The notes below the pieces were generated by a model. It did not search any database and was not told the DNA's origin. It saw only the letters and a program-made list of their open reading frames with translations. 41,917 nucleotides of DNA, taken from positions 1-41,917 of the forward strand of contig DAIDDL010000036.1 in assembly GCA_027309085.1 (NCBI GenBank). Reading direction: 5' to 3'. Positions 15,957 through 24,065 of this stretch are shown in pieces. Position 1 is the stretch's first letter. Each line of letters opens with the position of its first letter. This DNA is from Sulfobacillus sp. GTDB taxonomy: Bacteria; Bacillota; Sulfobacillia; Sulfobacillales; Sulfobacillaceae. Made by a program: the position numbers and the translations under genes.

Positions 15957-16703
15957 ATGTGGATTAAGGTGATATCCTTGCGCTCGCCAACGGCTAAAGT
16001 GCTGTCACTGTTTGCGCTGTTTCTGGCGAGTGTCTTCGTGTTTCATACCCCCGCGCCGCGGTCTCAGCCGGCGGTGGAAGCCTCCGTGCCCGGACCCGTC
16101 TACCGTGTTGTGACTGCGCGCCGGGCGGTGGCCCTGACCATCAACGTGGTCTGGGGCACAGAGTATGTGCCGCAACTTCTGGCGGCGCTGCGCACGGCCC
16201 ACGCCCGGGCGACATTCATGGTGGGGGGAATATGGGCTCAGCAGCATCCCCAAGAACTGGCAGACATCGTGAAAGCCGGTATGCAGATAGGAAATCACGG
16301 GTGGGCTCACGGCCATCCAGCGGCCATGTCAGTCGATGAGAATGTCACGGACATTCAAAAGACCAACGAGGCTGTCCACGGCGTGGTGGGCGTGACTCCT
16401 GCGGTTTATGCTCCCCCTTACGGAGAACTCGGCCCGAGTGTGTTGAAGGCCGCGGCGGTCCTGCACATGCCCTTGGTGATGTGGACGATCGATACGATTG
16501 ACTGGAGGCCCTCGTCGTCCGTGTCTTACATGGTGAACAAAGTCCTGAGCCGGGCAAAGCCTGGTGCTATTGTCCTGATGCACCCGACTGACCGGACAGC
16601 GAAGGCCTTGCCCTTGATTATTCAGGGACTCACCAGCCAGGGATACCAACTCGTCACGGTGTCGGCGCTGTTGAAGGTGGGGACTCCCGTGGGGGATGGT
16701 TAG
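15957..16703 (+). CDS. ylxY: Polysaccharide deacetylase-like protein (YlxY type)
   Basis: The 248-residue protein has an N-terminal membrane anchor or signal (AKVLSLFALFLASVFVF) and a NodB-type domain (about 60-240) with ATFMVGGIW, GNHGWAHGHP and YAPPYGE. The usual first motif TFDD is INVVWG here, so a metal-binding Asp is missing. As far as I recall, YlxY of Bacillus has the same deviation. It may bind rather than deacetylate glycan. It precedes the M16 peptidase gene as in Bacillus subtilis. The start follows GAAGGAGGGG. Confidence 0.85.
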   Translation: MWIKVISLRSPTAKVLSLFALFLASVFVFHTPAPRSQPAVEASVPGPVYRVVTARRAVALTINVVWGTEYVPQLLAALRTAHARATFMVGGIWAQQHPQELADIVKAGMQIGNHGWAHGHPAAMSVDENVTDIQKTNEAVHGVVGVTPAVYAPPYGELGPSVLKAAAVLHMPLVMWTIDTIDWRPSSSVSYMVNKVLSRAKPGAIVLMHPTDRTAKALPLIIQGLTSQGYQLVTVSALLKVGTPVGDG

Positions 16704-16714
16704 GGATAAGCCGC

Positions 16715-16780
16715 AGTGCTACCCCAAAAGGGCTGGCCTTTGGTATCATGAGGGGTGACAACTAGCAACGGGGTAGCGCT
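16715..16780 (+). promoter_or_regulatory. Inverted repeat ahead of the M16 peptidase
   Basis: AGTGCTACCCC (16715-16725) and GGGGTAGCGCT (16770-16780) can pair with one mismatch across 44 bases in the leader of the peptidase gene. It may be part of a leader RNA structure; no promoter could be placed with certainty. Confidence 0.35.
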
Positions 16781-16881
16781 GTTCGGTGTTGCCTCTTTGC
16801 CGGATCCGCCGCGGGAGTGTGGGTTCTGCGCCGCAGCAGGGCGCCAAGCACACGTGGCGGAGGAAAGGGAGGAGAGATGAT

Positions 16882-18141
16882 ATAAATTACTTGACCCCAC
16901 TGTCTTCAGGCCTTTCTCTGGCATGGGACGACTACGGTTCAATAGGGACCACGGCTATGGCATTTTATGTTCATGTCGGATCCCGCGATGAGCATCCTGA
17001 ACAATTTGGTGCCGCCCACTTTCTTGAGCATGCCGTGTTTAAAGGGGCGCGTGGCTGGTCTGCCCGGGATATCGCGAATATCCAGGATCATCTGGGGGGG
17101 GAGATTAATGCCTTCACCACGCGGGACTATACGGTGTTTTATGCTAAAGTGCTCGCGTCCAAAGCGGGAGAAGCGCTCGACTTGCTCTGGGCCATGGTGA
17201 GCGAGCCCTGGCTGAGGCCGGGAGACATCGTCAAGGAGCGCCAGGTTATTGTCGAAGAACTGTTGGAAGCGGAGGATGATTTGGAGGACCGGGCGAGCGA
17301 GTTGTACATGGCTGCGTTGTATCCTGAAGAGCGTTTTCACCATGACATCCTCGGCACGCGAGCGAGCCTGCACCAACTGACTGCAGAAAAACTGCGGGAA
17401 TTTCACCGCCTCTACTATCATCCGGGAAATATGACGCTGGTGTTGAGCGGGGAAGGCATCGGCCACCTGAGGGACCGGGCCGCGGCGCTGGCATGGCCGA
17501 GCCACCGCATTGGGCTTCAGATCCCGCCGCGGTCGGCACCCGTGCTCTTGCCCCATACGGAAATTCTGGAAAAAGTGGGGGAGCAAGTGCATGTCACGCT
17601 CGGGGTTCCCGCACCATGGATGTTTGATGCCGACCATGATGCTGCCCTGGTGCTGGCGACAATTCTGGGAGGACAGAATTCTTCACGCCTGTGGCAGCGC
17701 TTGCGGGAAGATGAAGGTCTGGTATACACCGTTTCGTCCTCCTACAGTGCATTTAAGGACTGGGGGGAAATTTCCATCTATATGGCGTTAAGCCCGCAGT
17801 CAGTGCCGCAAGCTTTGGAAGCGACAGCGGAAGAGATTCTGAATTTGCTTGAGAACGGCCCGAGTGCCGAGGAGCGGGAATGGGCGCTGACCCAAGCAGA
17901 AACGGGCATGGCTTTCACTATGGAAACTCCCGACGGCCGCATGGCCCGGATGGGAGCCTATGCGGTCTACGGCGCGAGCCCGCTTGAAGCCAAAGCACGT
18001 CTGCGCCGTTTGGAAACGGTCGACTGTGCCCAAATTACCCGCGTGGCCCGCTCCCTTCTTTCCGCCAGGCCGTGGGGGGTGGCCGCATGCGGTCCCGTGC
18101 GAGGTCTGGAGCCGGTGCTAGATAAGAGCTTTCACGCATAA
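16882..18141 (+). CDS. ymxG: M16 zinc peptidase (YmxG/MlpA type)
   Basis: This is a processing-peptidase-like metalloprotease of about 419 residues. HFLEH (inverted zinc motif HxxEH) lies near residue 47, and EELLEAEDD supplies the distal Glu. The second, inactive M16 half contains GGQNSSRLWQRLREDEGLVY. Family members begin with MINRYTL-like sequence. Here INYLTPL is preceded by an in-frame ATA (16882), while the ATG with the good GGAGGA spacing (16877) is closed after two codons (ATG ATA TAA). An extra TA seems to have shifted the start. Translation would have to use ATA 16882, TTG 16891 or an upstream GTG (16786). Neighbours match the Bacillus ylxY-ymxG-ymxH order. Confidence 0.85.
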   Translation: MNYLTPLSSGLSLAWDDYGSIGTTAMAFYVHVGSRDEHPEQFGAAHFLEHAVFKGARGWSARDIANIQDHLGGEINAFTTRDYTVFYAKVLASKAGEALDLLWAMVSEPWLRPGDIVKERQVIVEELLEAEDDLEDRASELYMAALYPEERFHHDILGTRASLHQLTAEKLREFHRLYYHPGNMTLVLSGEGIGHLRDRAAALAWPSHRIGLQIPPRSAPVLLPHTEILEKVGEQVHVTLGVPAPWMFDADHDAALVLATILGGQNSSRLWQRLREDEGLVYTVSSSYSAFKDWGEISIYMALSPQSVPQALEATAEEILNLLENGPSAEEREWALTQAETGMAFTMETPDGRMARMGAYAVYGASPLEAKARLRRLETVDCAQITRVARSLLSARPWGVAACGPVRGLEPVLDKSFHA

Positions 18142-18165
18142 GCTTCTCCCAAGGAGGAATGCCTT

Positions 18166-18426
18166 ATGCGCTTTAGTGAATTGGCTTCCAAAGAGATCAT
18201 CAACTTGACCAATGGAGAGCGGCTGGGGCCTTTGGGTGATACGGATTTGGAAATCGACCCGGGGAGCGGCCTGATTCATTCCATTTTGGTCCCACCCCGG
18301 GGGCGGCTGGTGCGTCAAGGCCGCACCACCGTGATCCCGTGGCGGGTCATCCGCCGCATCGGGCCAGAGGTGATGATTGTCGACCTGGATGAGACCGCAC
18401 AGCCCGCTGAATTTGGAGAAAATTGA
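18166..18426 (+). CDS. ymxH: PRC-barrel protein YmxH/YlmC family
   Basis: The 86-residue protein starts MRFSELASKEIINLTNGERL and follows the YlmC/YmxH PRC-barrel pattern through GPLGDTDLEIDPGSG and IPWRVIRRIGPEVMIVDL. The family is conserved beside the spoVF operon in spore formers; its molecular role is not settled. The start has AAGGAGG at ideal distance, 25 bases after the peptidase gene, so the two are likely co-transcribed. Confidence 0.9.
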   Translation: MRFSELASKEIINLTNGERLGPLGDTDLEIDPGSGLIHSILVPPRGRLVRQGRTTVIPWRVIRRIGPEVMIVDLDETAQPAEFGEN

Positions 18427-18455
18427 ATATCGGCTGCTGTCAGCAGTCGGGCATA

Positions 18456-18487
18456 CTAACCCCGGTCACCTGAAAAGGAGGGGTTAG
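18456..18487 (+). promoter_or_regulatory. Hairpin masking a ribosome site
   Basis: CTAACCCC (18456-18463) and GGGGTTAG (18480-18487) form 8-bp arms. The right arm overlaps the ribosome site AAGGAGGGG of the following stress gene and ends one base before its TTG start. Pairing would hide the site, which could make translation temperature- or structure-dependent. Confidence 0.5.
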
Positions 18488-18488
18488 T

Positions 18489-18965
18489 TTGGAGAAAACC
18501 GTGGTAGGAGCTTTTAAAAATCACCATGATGCGGAGGAAACCGTGGATGTCCTGAAGAAACGGGGCGTGCCGGAAAAGGATATCTCTTTGGTGGCGCGCC
18601 ACGACGGCAAAGTCCGCGAGGGACATCCGGGAGACGGCATGCACAATTTAGGAAACGGCATCGGCTGGGGTGGGACCTTGGGCGGGGTGACAGGCTTGCT
18701 GGCTGGGGTCGGCGCCCTGGCGATTCCGGGTGTCGGGCCCATTATCGCGGCAGGCCCGCTGGCGGCGACTCTGACGGGAGCTGTGGCGGGAGGAGTGGCC
18801 GGCGCCCTGGTGGATTACGGGATTCCCAGCAACGAAAGCCACGGCTACGAGAGGCGGCTGAAGGAAGGCGACATTCTGCTGATGGTGCGGGCTGACGCCC
18901 CCGAGGTGGATAAAGCCCAACGGCTTTTTGAAGACCACGGGGCATCCGATATTCATGTCCACTGA
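18489..18965 (+). CDS. General stress protein (YflT/DUF1269-like)
   Basis: The 158-residue protein has an N-terminal ferredoxin-like module (VVGAFKNHHDAEETVDVLKK) typical of the general stress protein 17M/YflT family. A glycine-rich hydrophobic stretch follows (about 55-110, GVTGLLAGVGALAIPGVGPI and further) that could insert into membrane, with a C-terminal module ending SDIHVH. It starts with TTG behind AAGGAGGGG. It interrupts the usual ymxH-spoVFA adjacency and is closed by its own terminator, so it is probably an inserted, separately regulated gene. Confidence 0.8.
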   Translation: MEKTVVGAFKNHHDAEETVDVLKKRGVPEKDISLVARHDGKVREGHPGDGMHNLGNGIGWGGTLGGVTGLLAGVGALAIPGVGPIIAAGPLAATLTGAVAGGVAGALVDYGIPSNESHGYERRLKEGDILLMVRADAPEVDKAQRLFEDHGASDIHVH

Positions 18966-18986
18966 GAAGACTTTTGGCTTCAGATT

Positions 18987-19015
18987 AGCCCGGGACTGAC
19001 TGTCCCGGGCTTTTT
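18987..19015 (+). terminator. Intrinsic terminator
   Basis: AGCCCGGGAC-TGACT-GTCCCGGGCT with a following T-run closes the ylxY-ymxG-ymxH-stress protein unit before the spoVF operon. Confidence 0.92.
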
Positions 19016-19213
19016 CTTGCCCAAGGCGGTTTTGGCCGTTGCCAGCCCACAGTTTCGGGTGAAGCCCTTATGAAGGCCGCCAGAGGTGCTGCCGGAATCA
19101 GGTCGCACAACTAAGCCATGGGAAGTTATGGAAACCCGAAACGGCGGAACTATCGCCCGAGACTTCCGTATAGTGACAGAAGAGGATGAGCGATTACAGA
19201 AAGGGATGGGAAT

Positions 19214-20080
19214 GTGTCAACACGCGTTGTAGTGGCAGGCGGCGATGCGCGGGACGCCTGGCTATGCCGTTTCTTGGAGGAGCAGGGATTTCTAGTCCAA
19301 ACCTGGGGATTTTCAGTTTCTGGTATTGCGCCCTATCATGCGGACGGGGAGCCCGTATCAATTTTCATCGGTCCCATGACAGGAATTGATGGAGATGGTT
19401 CCATGCGGACGGTTGACGGCACCGTCACCCTGACCCCGGATTTCATGGCCCATATGGGACCCGGTGGGCTGGTGGCGGCTGGGCTGATTGCTCCCCGTGT
19501 CAGCCAGTGGGCGGGAACGTGCGGCATTACGACTGTCGAATACCGCAATCAGCCCACGTTCATGTGGTTGAATACCGTGCCCACGGCCGAGGGAGCTATC
19601 CGGTCAGCAATCGGCCGCTCGGGGTTGACCTTGTATCACCGCCCGCTGGGCATTTTAGGGTTTGGCCGGGTGGGGTCCGTTCTGGCCCTGCGCCTGCAAA
19701 GCTACGGGGCCTTTGTGGAAATTTTCGACAGGTCAGTAGAAAAACGGGCGATGGCTTCGGCTATGGGATTTCCCGTGCACCCGCTGGACCCGGCGTGGTG
19801 CCCGCCGCTTGATGGAATCTTCAACACGATTCCTGTGCCCATTATCAACCGGGACTGGGCTGACGCTACTGACCCCGCCTGGATTATTGACCTAGCATCA
19901 AAACCCGGCGGACTGGCCGCGGGGCTGGAGCGCGACCAGCGCATAATGGCGCGGTATGAGTCCTATCTCGGCGTGCCAGGCGATGTCGCCCCGAGACGGG
20001 CAGCTGAAATCATCTGGGAAACCTTGGCGTTTATTCTTCAGGACAGCGCCGCAATGCCGACCCATCAGGAGAGGAGATGA
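19214..20080 (+). CDS. spoVFA: Dipicolinate synthase subunit A
   Basis: SpoVFA (DpaA), with SpoVFB, converts dihydrodipicolinate to dipicolinic acid, the calcium-binding spore-core solute, in the mother cell. The 288-residue protein has an N-terminal domain with VVVAGGDARDAWLCRFL and a Rossmann fold with GILGFGRVGSVLALRL (GxGxxG nucleotide site) and IIDLASKPGG. The GTG at 19214 follows AAAGGGA; the ATG two bases upstream is out of frame. It is the first gene of the spoVFA-spoVFB-asd-dapG-dapA operon, as in Bacillus, where sigma-K drives it. Confidence 0.95.
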   Translation: MSTRVVVAGGDARDAWLCRFLEEQGFLVQTWGFSVSGIAPYHADGEPVSIFIGPMTGIDGDGSMRTVDGTVTLTPDFMAHMGPGGLVAAGLIAPRVSQWAGTCGITTVEYRNQPTFMWLNTVPTAEGAIRSAIGRSGLTLYHRPLGILGFGRVGSVLALRLQSYGAFVEIFDRSVEKRAMASAMGFPVHPLDPAWCPPLDGIFNTIPVPIINRDWADATDPAWIIDLASKPGGLAAGLERDQRIMARYESYLGVPGDVAPRRAAEIIWETLAFILQDSAAMPTHQERR

Positions 20081-20084
20081 ACAA

Positions 20085-20681
20085 ATGGAAGGCCGTTCGC
20101 TAAACGGGGTAAAAATTGGCGTAGCCATGGCGGCATCCCATTGCAATATGCACCGGGCTGTCGCTACAATGAAACTATTGGTTGACCACGGTGCGGCTGT
20201 CACGCCTATTCTCTCGCCCAGCATCCTTCACGTCACCACCAGGTTTGGCTCTGGGGAGTATTGGACAGAAGAAATTGCCAAAGTCACGGACCAGGAGATT
20301 CTCACCACAATTCCCGAGGTGGAGCCGAGCGGCCCGCAGCACTGGTTTGACGTGGTGCTGGTGATGCCGTGCACGGGGAATACTCTGGCGAAAATTGCCA
20401 ATGCCATCAATGACTCTCCGGTGACAATGACGGTCAAAGCCCAGTTGCGCAATGGGGGCCCTGTGCTGCTGGCGATCACCTCAAACGATTTGCTGGGTCT
20501 CAATGCTGTGAATTTAGGACGTCTGCTCAGTGCTCGCAATATCTACTTTGTGCCATTTGGACAAGACGATCCGGTACGTAAACCACGGTCTATCGATGCG
20601 CATCTGGAACTGATTGTCCCGGCCGTGCAAGCGGCTTGGCGTCAGGAACAGATGCAACCGATGCTAGTGCCATGGAATTGA
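20085..20681 (+). CDS. spoVFB: Dipicolinate synthase subunit B
   Basis: SpoVFB (DpaB) is the flavoprotein-like partner of SpoVFA. The 198 residues show the family pattern VKIGVAMAASHCNMHRAV, VVLVMPCTGNTLAKIANAI, LLAITSNDLLGLNAVNLG and YFVPFGQDDPVRKP. The ATG at 20085 lies 4 bases after the spoVFA stop, behind GAGAGGAG that overlaps the end of spoVFA, so translation is coupled. Confidence 0.95.
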   Translation: MEGRSLNGVKIGVAMAASHCNMHRAVATMKLLVDHGAAVTPILSPSILHVTTRFGSGEYWTEEIAKVTDQEILTTIPEVEPSGPQHWFDVVLVMPCTGNTLAKIANAINDSPVTMTVKAQLRNGGPVLLAITSNDLLGLNAVNLGRLLSARNIYFVPFGQDDPVRKPRSIDAHLELIVPAVQAAWRQEQMQPMLVPWN

Positions 20682-20703
20682 TAACTTAGGAGTGACGAAT
20701 CAC

Positions 20704-21705
20704 GTGAAGGAATTGCGCGTCGCGATTGTGGGGGCCACGGGACTGGTGGGCCAGAAAATTATTGACATCCTCACGGAGCGGGATTTTCCCGTCAGGTCTT
20801 TGACCGCTCTGGCAACCGAAGGCCATGGCCGCTCTGTGGATTTTCGCGGACAGTCCATACCCGTGCAGAGTGTAGAATCCGCCGACTGGGATTCCATAGA
20901 TGTCGCTTTCTTTGCGGCTAGCAATGAGGCAAGTCAGCGCTACGCCCCGGTAGCCGCCCGCCACGGTGTGACTGTGGTCGACAAGTCCAGTTATTTTCGG
21001 ATGGACCCCAGCGTGCCCTTGGTGGTCCCTGAGGTGAATCCAGGCGCTATCGGCGAGTCACGGATCATCGCTTCGCCCAATTGCTCCACGATCCAGATGG
21101 TGGTGGCGCTTGAACCTCTGCGCCGCCAGTATGGCCTGACGCGGGTGATCGTATCCACGTATCAGGCGGTGTCGGGAACCGGCCGCGAAGCCATGGACAC
21201 CTTGCGGCGAGAAACCCGCCAGGCTTTGGAGGGGCAGCCTGTCATCCCCAGCACCTATCCGACCCCGATCGCATTTAACGCGCTTGCATATTGTGACAAA
21301 TTCGGCGATGAGGATTATACCGGGGAAGAATGGAAATTGACGAGGGAAACCCAAAAAATTTTTGGGGAAGCCCTGCCTGTCAGCGCGACTGCGGTCCGTG
21401 TACCAGTGTTCGTGTCCCATGCTGAATCCGTTTATGTGGAGACTGAGAAGCCATTTGCCGTGGAGGACGTGCGCGAACTGCTAGCCGGGGCTCCTGGTGT
21501 TGTCGTTGTGGATGATCCAAGCCGGGGCGCTGTGCCCACGCCCTTAGATGCCGCTGGGCAGGATATGGTGCTAGTCGGGCGCATCCGGCGGGATCTCTTT
21601 GTCGACCAAGGTCTGCACCTGTTCATCGTGGCAGATAATCTGCGGAAAGGCGCGGCGACCAATGCCGTGCAAATTGTTGAGACACTGATGTCCCGGTGGG
21701 CCTGA
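20704..21705 (+). CDS. asd: Aspartate-semialdehyde dehydrogenase
   Basis: Asd reduces aspartyl phosphate to aspartate semialdehyde, the branch point for lysine/diaminopimelate, dipicolinate and threonine/methionine. The 333-residue protein has VAIVGATGLVGQKI (NADP site), catalytic Cys in ASPNCSTIQM, and RVPVFVSHAESV with the active-site His. GTG 20704 follows AGGAGTG at nine bases; another in-frame GTG at 20692 overlaps that site and is less likely. It lies between spoVFB and dapG in a tight operon. Confidence 0.95.
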   Translation: MKELRVAIVGATGLVGQKIIDILTERDFPVRSLTALATEGHGRSVDFRGQSIPVQSVESADWDSIDVAFFAASNEASQRYAPVAARHGVTVVDKSSYFRMDPSVPLVVPEVNPGAIGESRIIASPNCSTIQMVVALEPLRRQYGLTRVIVSTYQAVSGTGREAMDTLRRETRQALEGQPVIPSTYPTPIAFNALAYCDKFGDEDYTGEEWKLTRETQKIFGEALPVSATAVRVPVFVSHAESVYVETEKPFAVEDVRELLAGAPGVVVVDDPSRGAVPTPLDAAGQDMVLVGRIRRDLFVDQGLHLFIVADNLRKGAATNAVQIVETLMSRWA

Positions 21706-21722
21706 CGAGGAGGGGAATCCCT

Positions 21723-22958
21723 GTGTCTTTGGTGATTCAGAAATTCGGCGGCACATCAGTCCGTGACCATGGGCGCCGCGATGTGGCGGCGCAGTGGGTG
21801 CACAAGGCGGTCACGGAAGGTCACCAGGTCATTGTCGTCGTGTCAGCCATGGGCAGGCTGGGAGACCCTTACGCCACAGACACTCTGCTGGGTCTCCTTC
21901 AGGATCAGGGCCAGCCTCCTCTGGAGGAGCGCGACCTCTTGATTTCCTGTGGAGAAGTGATCAGCGCCGTGATTGTGGCCGGGCACCTCCGGGCCATCGG
22001 CCTTCAGGCGAAGGCCCTGTCGGGGGGCGAAGCGGGAATCGTGACAGATGCCAGCTTCGGTGACGCCCGCATCATTGAGGTCATTCCGACAGCGCTGGAA
22101 GACCTGACCGCGCAGGGAATAGTGCCGGTTATTGCAGGATTTCAGGGAAGGACGCAGGGCGGGAAGATCACAACCCTGGGGCGGGGCGGCTCCGACACGA
22201 CCGCCGTGGCGCTGGGGGCGGCCCTGCGGGCCGATGTTGTCGATATTTTCACCGACGTCGACGGCATTAAGACAGCTGACCCCCGTATTGTACCGGAGGC
22301 GCGCACTATTGCGGCGCTGGATTATGAAGAGGTCTTTCAGCTGGCCAATCTGGGCGCCAGAGTCATTCACCCCCGGGCGGTGGAGATTGGACGTCAGTTT
22401 GGCGTGACAATCCGTGTGCGCTCCACGTTCTCGGAATCTTTGGGGACCCTCATCGCGTCTGGCCAGGGAACCCTCGACCCCTGGGGCCACCGCGATCCGG
22501 ACCATGCCGTCACCGGGATCACCCAGTTGGAGCACCTGATGCAATTTCGCGTGGCGCCGCCGGTAGGCATGCACAAAGACTGGGCTTTCCGGCTATTTAT
22601 GTCACTGGGCGAGCGGGGCGTATCTGTGGACTTGATTAACCTCTTTCCGGATCAGGTCTATTTTTGTGTGCCACCGGAAAAGACGGCGGTCACAGCAGCC
22701 GCGCTCGACGCGGTCAATTTTAGCTATGAAGCATTCGATGACCGCGCCAAAGTGTCGATTGTCGGCTCGGCCATTCAGGGGTTGCCCGGTGTGGTGGGAC
22801 GGGTGATGGCTGCGATGGCGCAATCGGACATTGAGATTCTGCAGTCTGCAGATTCGCACTCTACAATCACTCTGCTGCTGCACCGGTGTGACATGGAACG
22901 GGCAGTGGCATCACTGCACAAACAGTTTCATTTGGCGGAGGAGGTGCCGGAACGATGA
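21723..22958 (+). CDS. dapG: Aspartokinase I (DapG)
   Basis: This enzyme phosphorylates aspartate, the first step of the diaminopimelate pathway. The 411-residue protein has the kinase start VIQKFGGTSVRD, GRGGSDTTAVALGAAL and FTDVDGIKTADPRIV, followed by two ACT domains (about 270-411, with VSIVGSAIQGLPGVVGRVM). By analogy to Bacillus DapG, the ACT region would answer to diaminopimelate. The GTG start follows GAGGAGGGG. Its TGA overlaps the dapA ATG by four bases. Confidence 0.95.
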   Translation: MSLVIQKFGGTSVRDHGRRDVAAQWVHKAVTEGHQVIVVVSAMGRLGDPYATDTLLGLLQDQGQPPLEERDLLISCGEVISAVIVAGHLRAIGLQAKALSGGEAGIVTDASFGDARIIEVIPTALEDLTAQGIVPVIAGFQGRTQGGKITTLGRGGSDTTAVALGAALRADVVDIFTDVDGIKTADPRIVPEARTIAALDYEEVFQLANLGARVIHPRAVEIGRQFGVTIRVRSTFSESLGTLIASGQGTLDPWGHRDPDHAVTGITQLEHLMQFRVAPPVGMHKDWAFRLFMSLGERGVSVDLINLFPDQVYFCVPPEKTAVTAAALDAVNFSYEAFDDRAKVSIVGSAIQGLPGVVGRVMAAMAQSDIEILQSADSHSTITLLLHRCDMERAVASLHKQFHLAEEVPER

Positions 22959-23857
22959 AATGGCCGCGCATTTTTACTGCAATGATCACACCTTTTACTC
23001 CAGACGGAGAGCTGGACGCACAGGCTGCCGCGGATTTGTCCCGCCATTTGGCGGCGCATGGCACAGGCGGCCTGATTTTGGCAGGGTCGACAGGGGAAGC
23101 GTTCAGCCTCAGCGTGGAGGAGCGTCTAGAGCTTTACCAGGCTGTGCGGGAAGGGGTAGGCGACCAGATTCCAGTATGGCTGGGCTGTGGAACAAACGAT
23201 ACCCGCAGCACCGTGGAGCTGGCCATTGCCGCTGAAGATTGGGGTGCCAATGGAGTGCTGATTGTCTCCCCATACTACAACAAACCGACCCAGGAAGGAC
23301 TGGTGCGCCATTTTGCGGAAATTTTAAACCATATTTCCTGCCCAGCGATGCTGTATAACGTGCCGTCACGCACAGCCAGCATGGTGGACGCGGATACGGT
23401 CGCCAAAATAGCGCGCAAGGCCCGGGTGCCCTTTGCTGTCAAAGAGGCTTCAGGGACGGTGGAAGAAATCATCCGGCTGCGGCAGCGGCTGTCTTCCGAT
23501 GTTCCGGTCTATTCGGGTGACGACGGGCTCTATCTGGCCAGTTTGGCGGTGGGGGCCTACGGCGTGGTGTCCGTAGCATCTCATGTCGTTGGACAGGAAA
23601 TGCAGAGGCTGACAGAACTTTTCCTGGCGGGACATGTGGAGGATGCCAAAGTTCTACATGCCGACTTGTGGCCCTTGTTCAAACAGTTGTTTGTCGTCTC
23701 CAATCCCATTGCGCTTAAATGGCTGCTGAACCGGCTGTCCTTGGCTCCCGGACAGGTCCGCATGCCCCTGGTGACTCCGGACGACGAAGTCTTTGGAGGA
23801 CTGTGGACGGCTTACCTCCATGCCAAGCAAATTCGCCGAGCTCAGGCGAAAGTGTAA
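22955..23857 (+). CDS. dapA: 4-hydroxy-tetrahydrodipicolinate synthase
   Basis: DapA condenses pyruvate with aspartate semialdehyde. The 300-residue TIM barrel shows LAGSTGEAFSLS (family GTTGE site), SPYYNKPTQEGL with YNVPSRT (Tyr of the catalytic triad), and the Schiff-base Lys in FAVKEASGT. It overlaps dapG by ATGA and ends the spoVF-dap operon; its product feeds both peptidoglycan and dipicolinate. No hairpin lies directly after its stop. Instead a new promoter begins at once. Confidence 0.96.
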   Translation: MKWPRIFTAMITPFTPDGELDAQAAADLSRHLAAHGTGGLILAGSTGEAFSLSVEERLELYQAVREGVGDQIPVWLGCGTNDTRSTVELAIAAEDWGANGVLIVSPYYNKPTQEGLVRHFAEILNHISCPAMLYNVPSRTASMVDADTVAKIARKARVPFAVKEASGTVEEIIRLRQRLSSDVPVYSGDDGLYLASLAVGAYGVVSVASHVVGQEMQRLTELFLAGHVEDAKVLHADLWPLFKQLFVVSNPIALKWLLNRLSLAPGQVRMPLVTPDDEVFGGLWTAYLHAKQIRRAQAKV

Positions 23858-23863
23858 AAGTCA

Positions 23864-23899
23864 TTGCATGCCGGGACCGAATAGCGGTATAATTACCGC
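23864..23899 (+). promoter_or_regulatory. Promoter of the RNase J leader
   Basis: TTGCAT (23864-23869), an 18-base spacer and a consensus TATAAT (23888-23893) make a strong sigma-A type promoter. The -10 lies inside the palindrome GCGGTA-TAAT-TACCGC (23884-23899), which could be an operator. Confidence 0.7.
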
Positions 23900-24050
23900 A
23901 ACGACTTAGTGCTCGGTGGTCAAAAGGTGTGAGCGGATCAGCATGGCACGGGACGGAGCTGAAACCGCCGCCTCAAATCAAGTGCCCCTGGCATAAGTCC
24001 CTAGTCGGACGGCTAGGGGCATTTTGATCTGCTCCGTGTGCGGGATAAAT
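23900..24050 (+). ncRNA. Structured leader RNA before RNase J
   Basis: The transcript from the promoter can form a long stem (TGAG-CGG-A-TCAGC with GCTGA-AA-CCG...CTCA, about 23930-23975) and then a terminator-like hairpin. GAGCGGATC (about 23931-23939) can alternatively pair with GATCTGCTC (about 24026-24034). An 18-codon uORF (23943-23996, MARDGAETAASNQVPLA) ends in the loop of the terminator hairpin. This suggests attenuation or a cis-regulatory RNA; I match it to no known riboswitch class. Confidence 0.5.
23983..24025 (+). terminator. Terminator-like hairpin in the RNase J leader
   Basis: TGCCCCTGGC (23983-23992) pairs with GCTAGGGGCA (24012-24021), topped by GTCC-CTAGTC-GGAC, and TTTT follows. 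It stands 26 bases before the RNase J ribosome site, so it should decide whether transcription from the upstream promoter reaches the gene. Confidence 0.65.
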
Positions 24051-24065
24051 AGGAGGTGGGTTACA

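Noticed and set aside
15760-15972. Proline-rich 70-codon frame between kdpE and ylxY
   Set aside because: No ribosome site, no domain, and it overlaps the ylxY ribosome site and start.
23900-24030. ZTP, T-box or SRP RNA in the RNase J leader
   Set aside because: CCGCCGCCTC only superficially recalls the ZTP core; the T-box TGGNACCGCG and the conserved SRP loop are absent.
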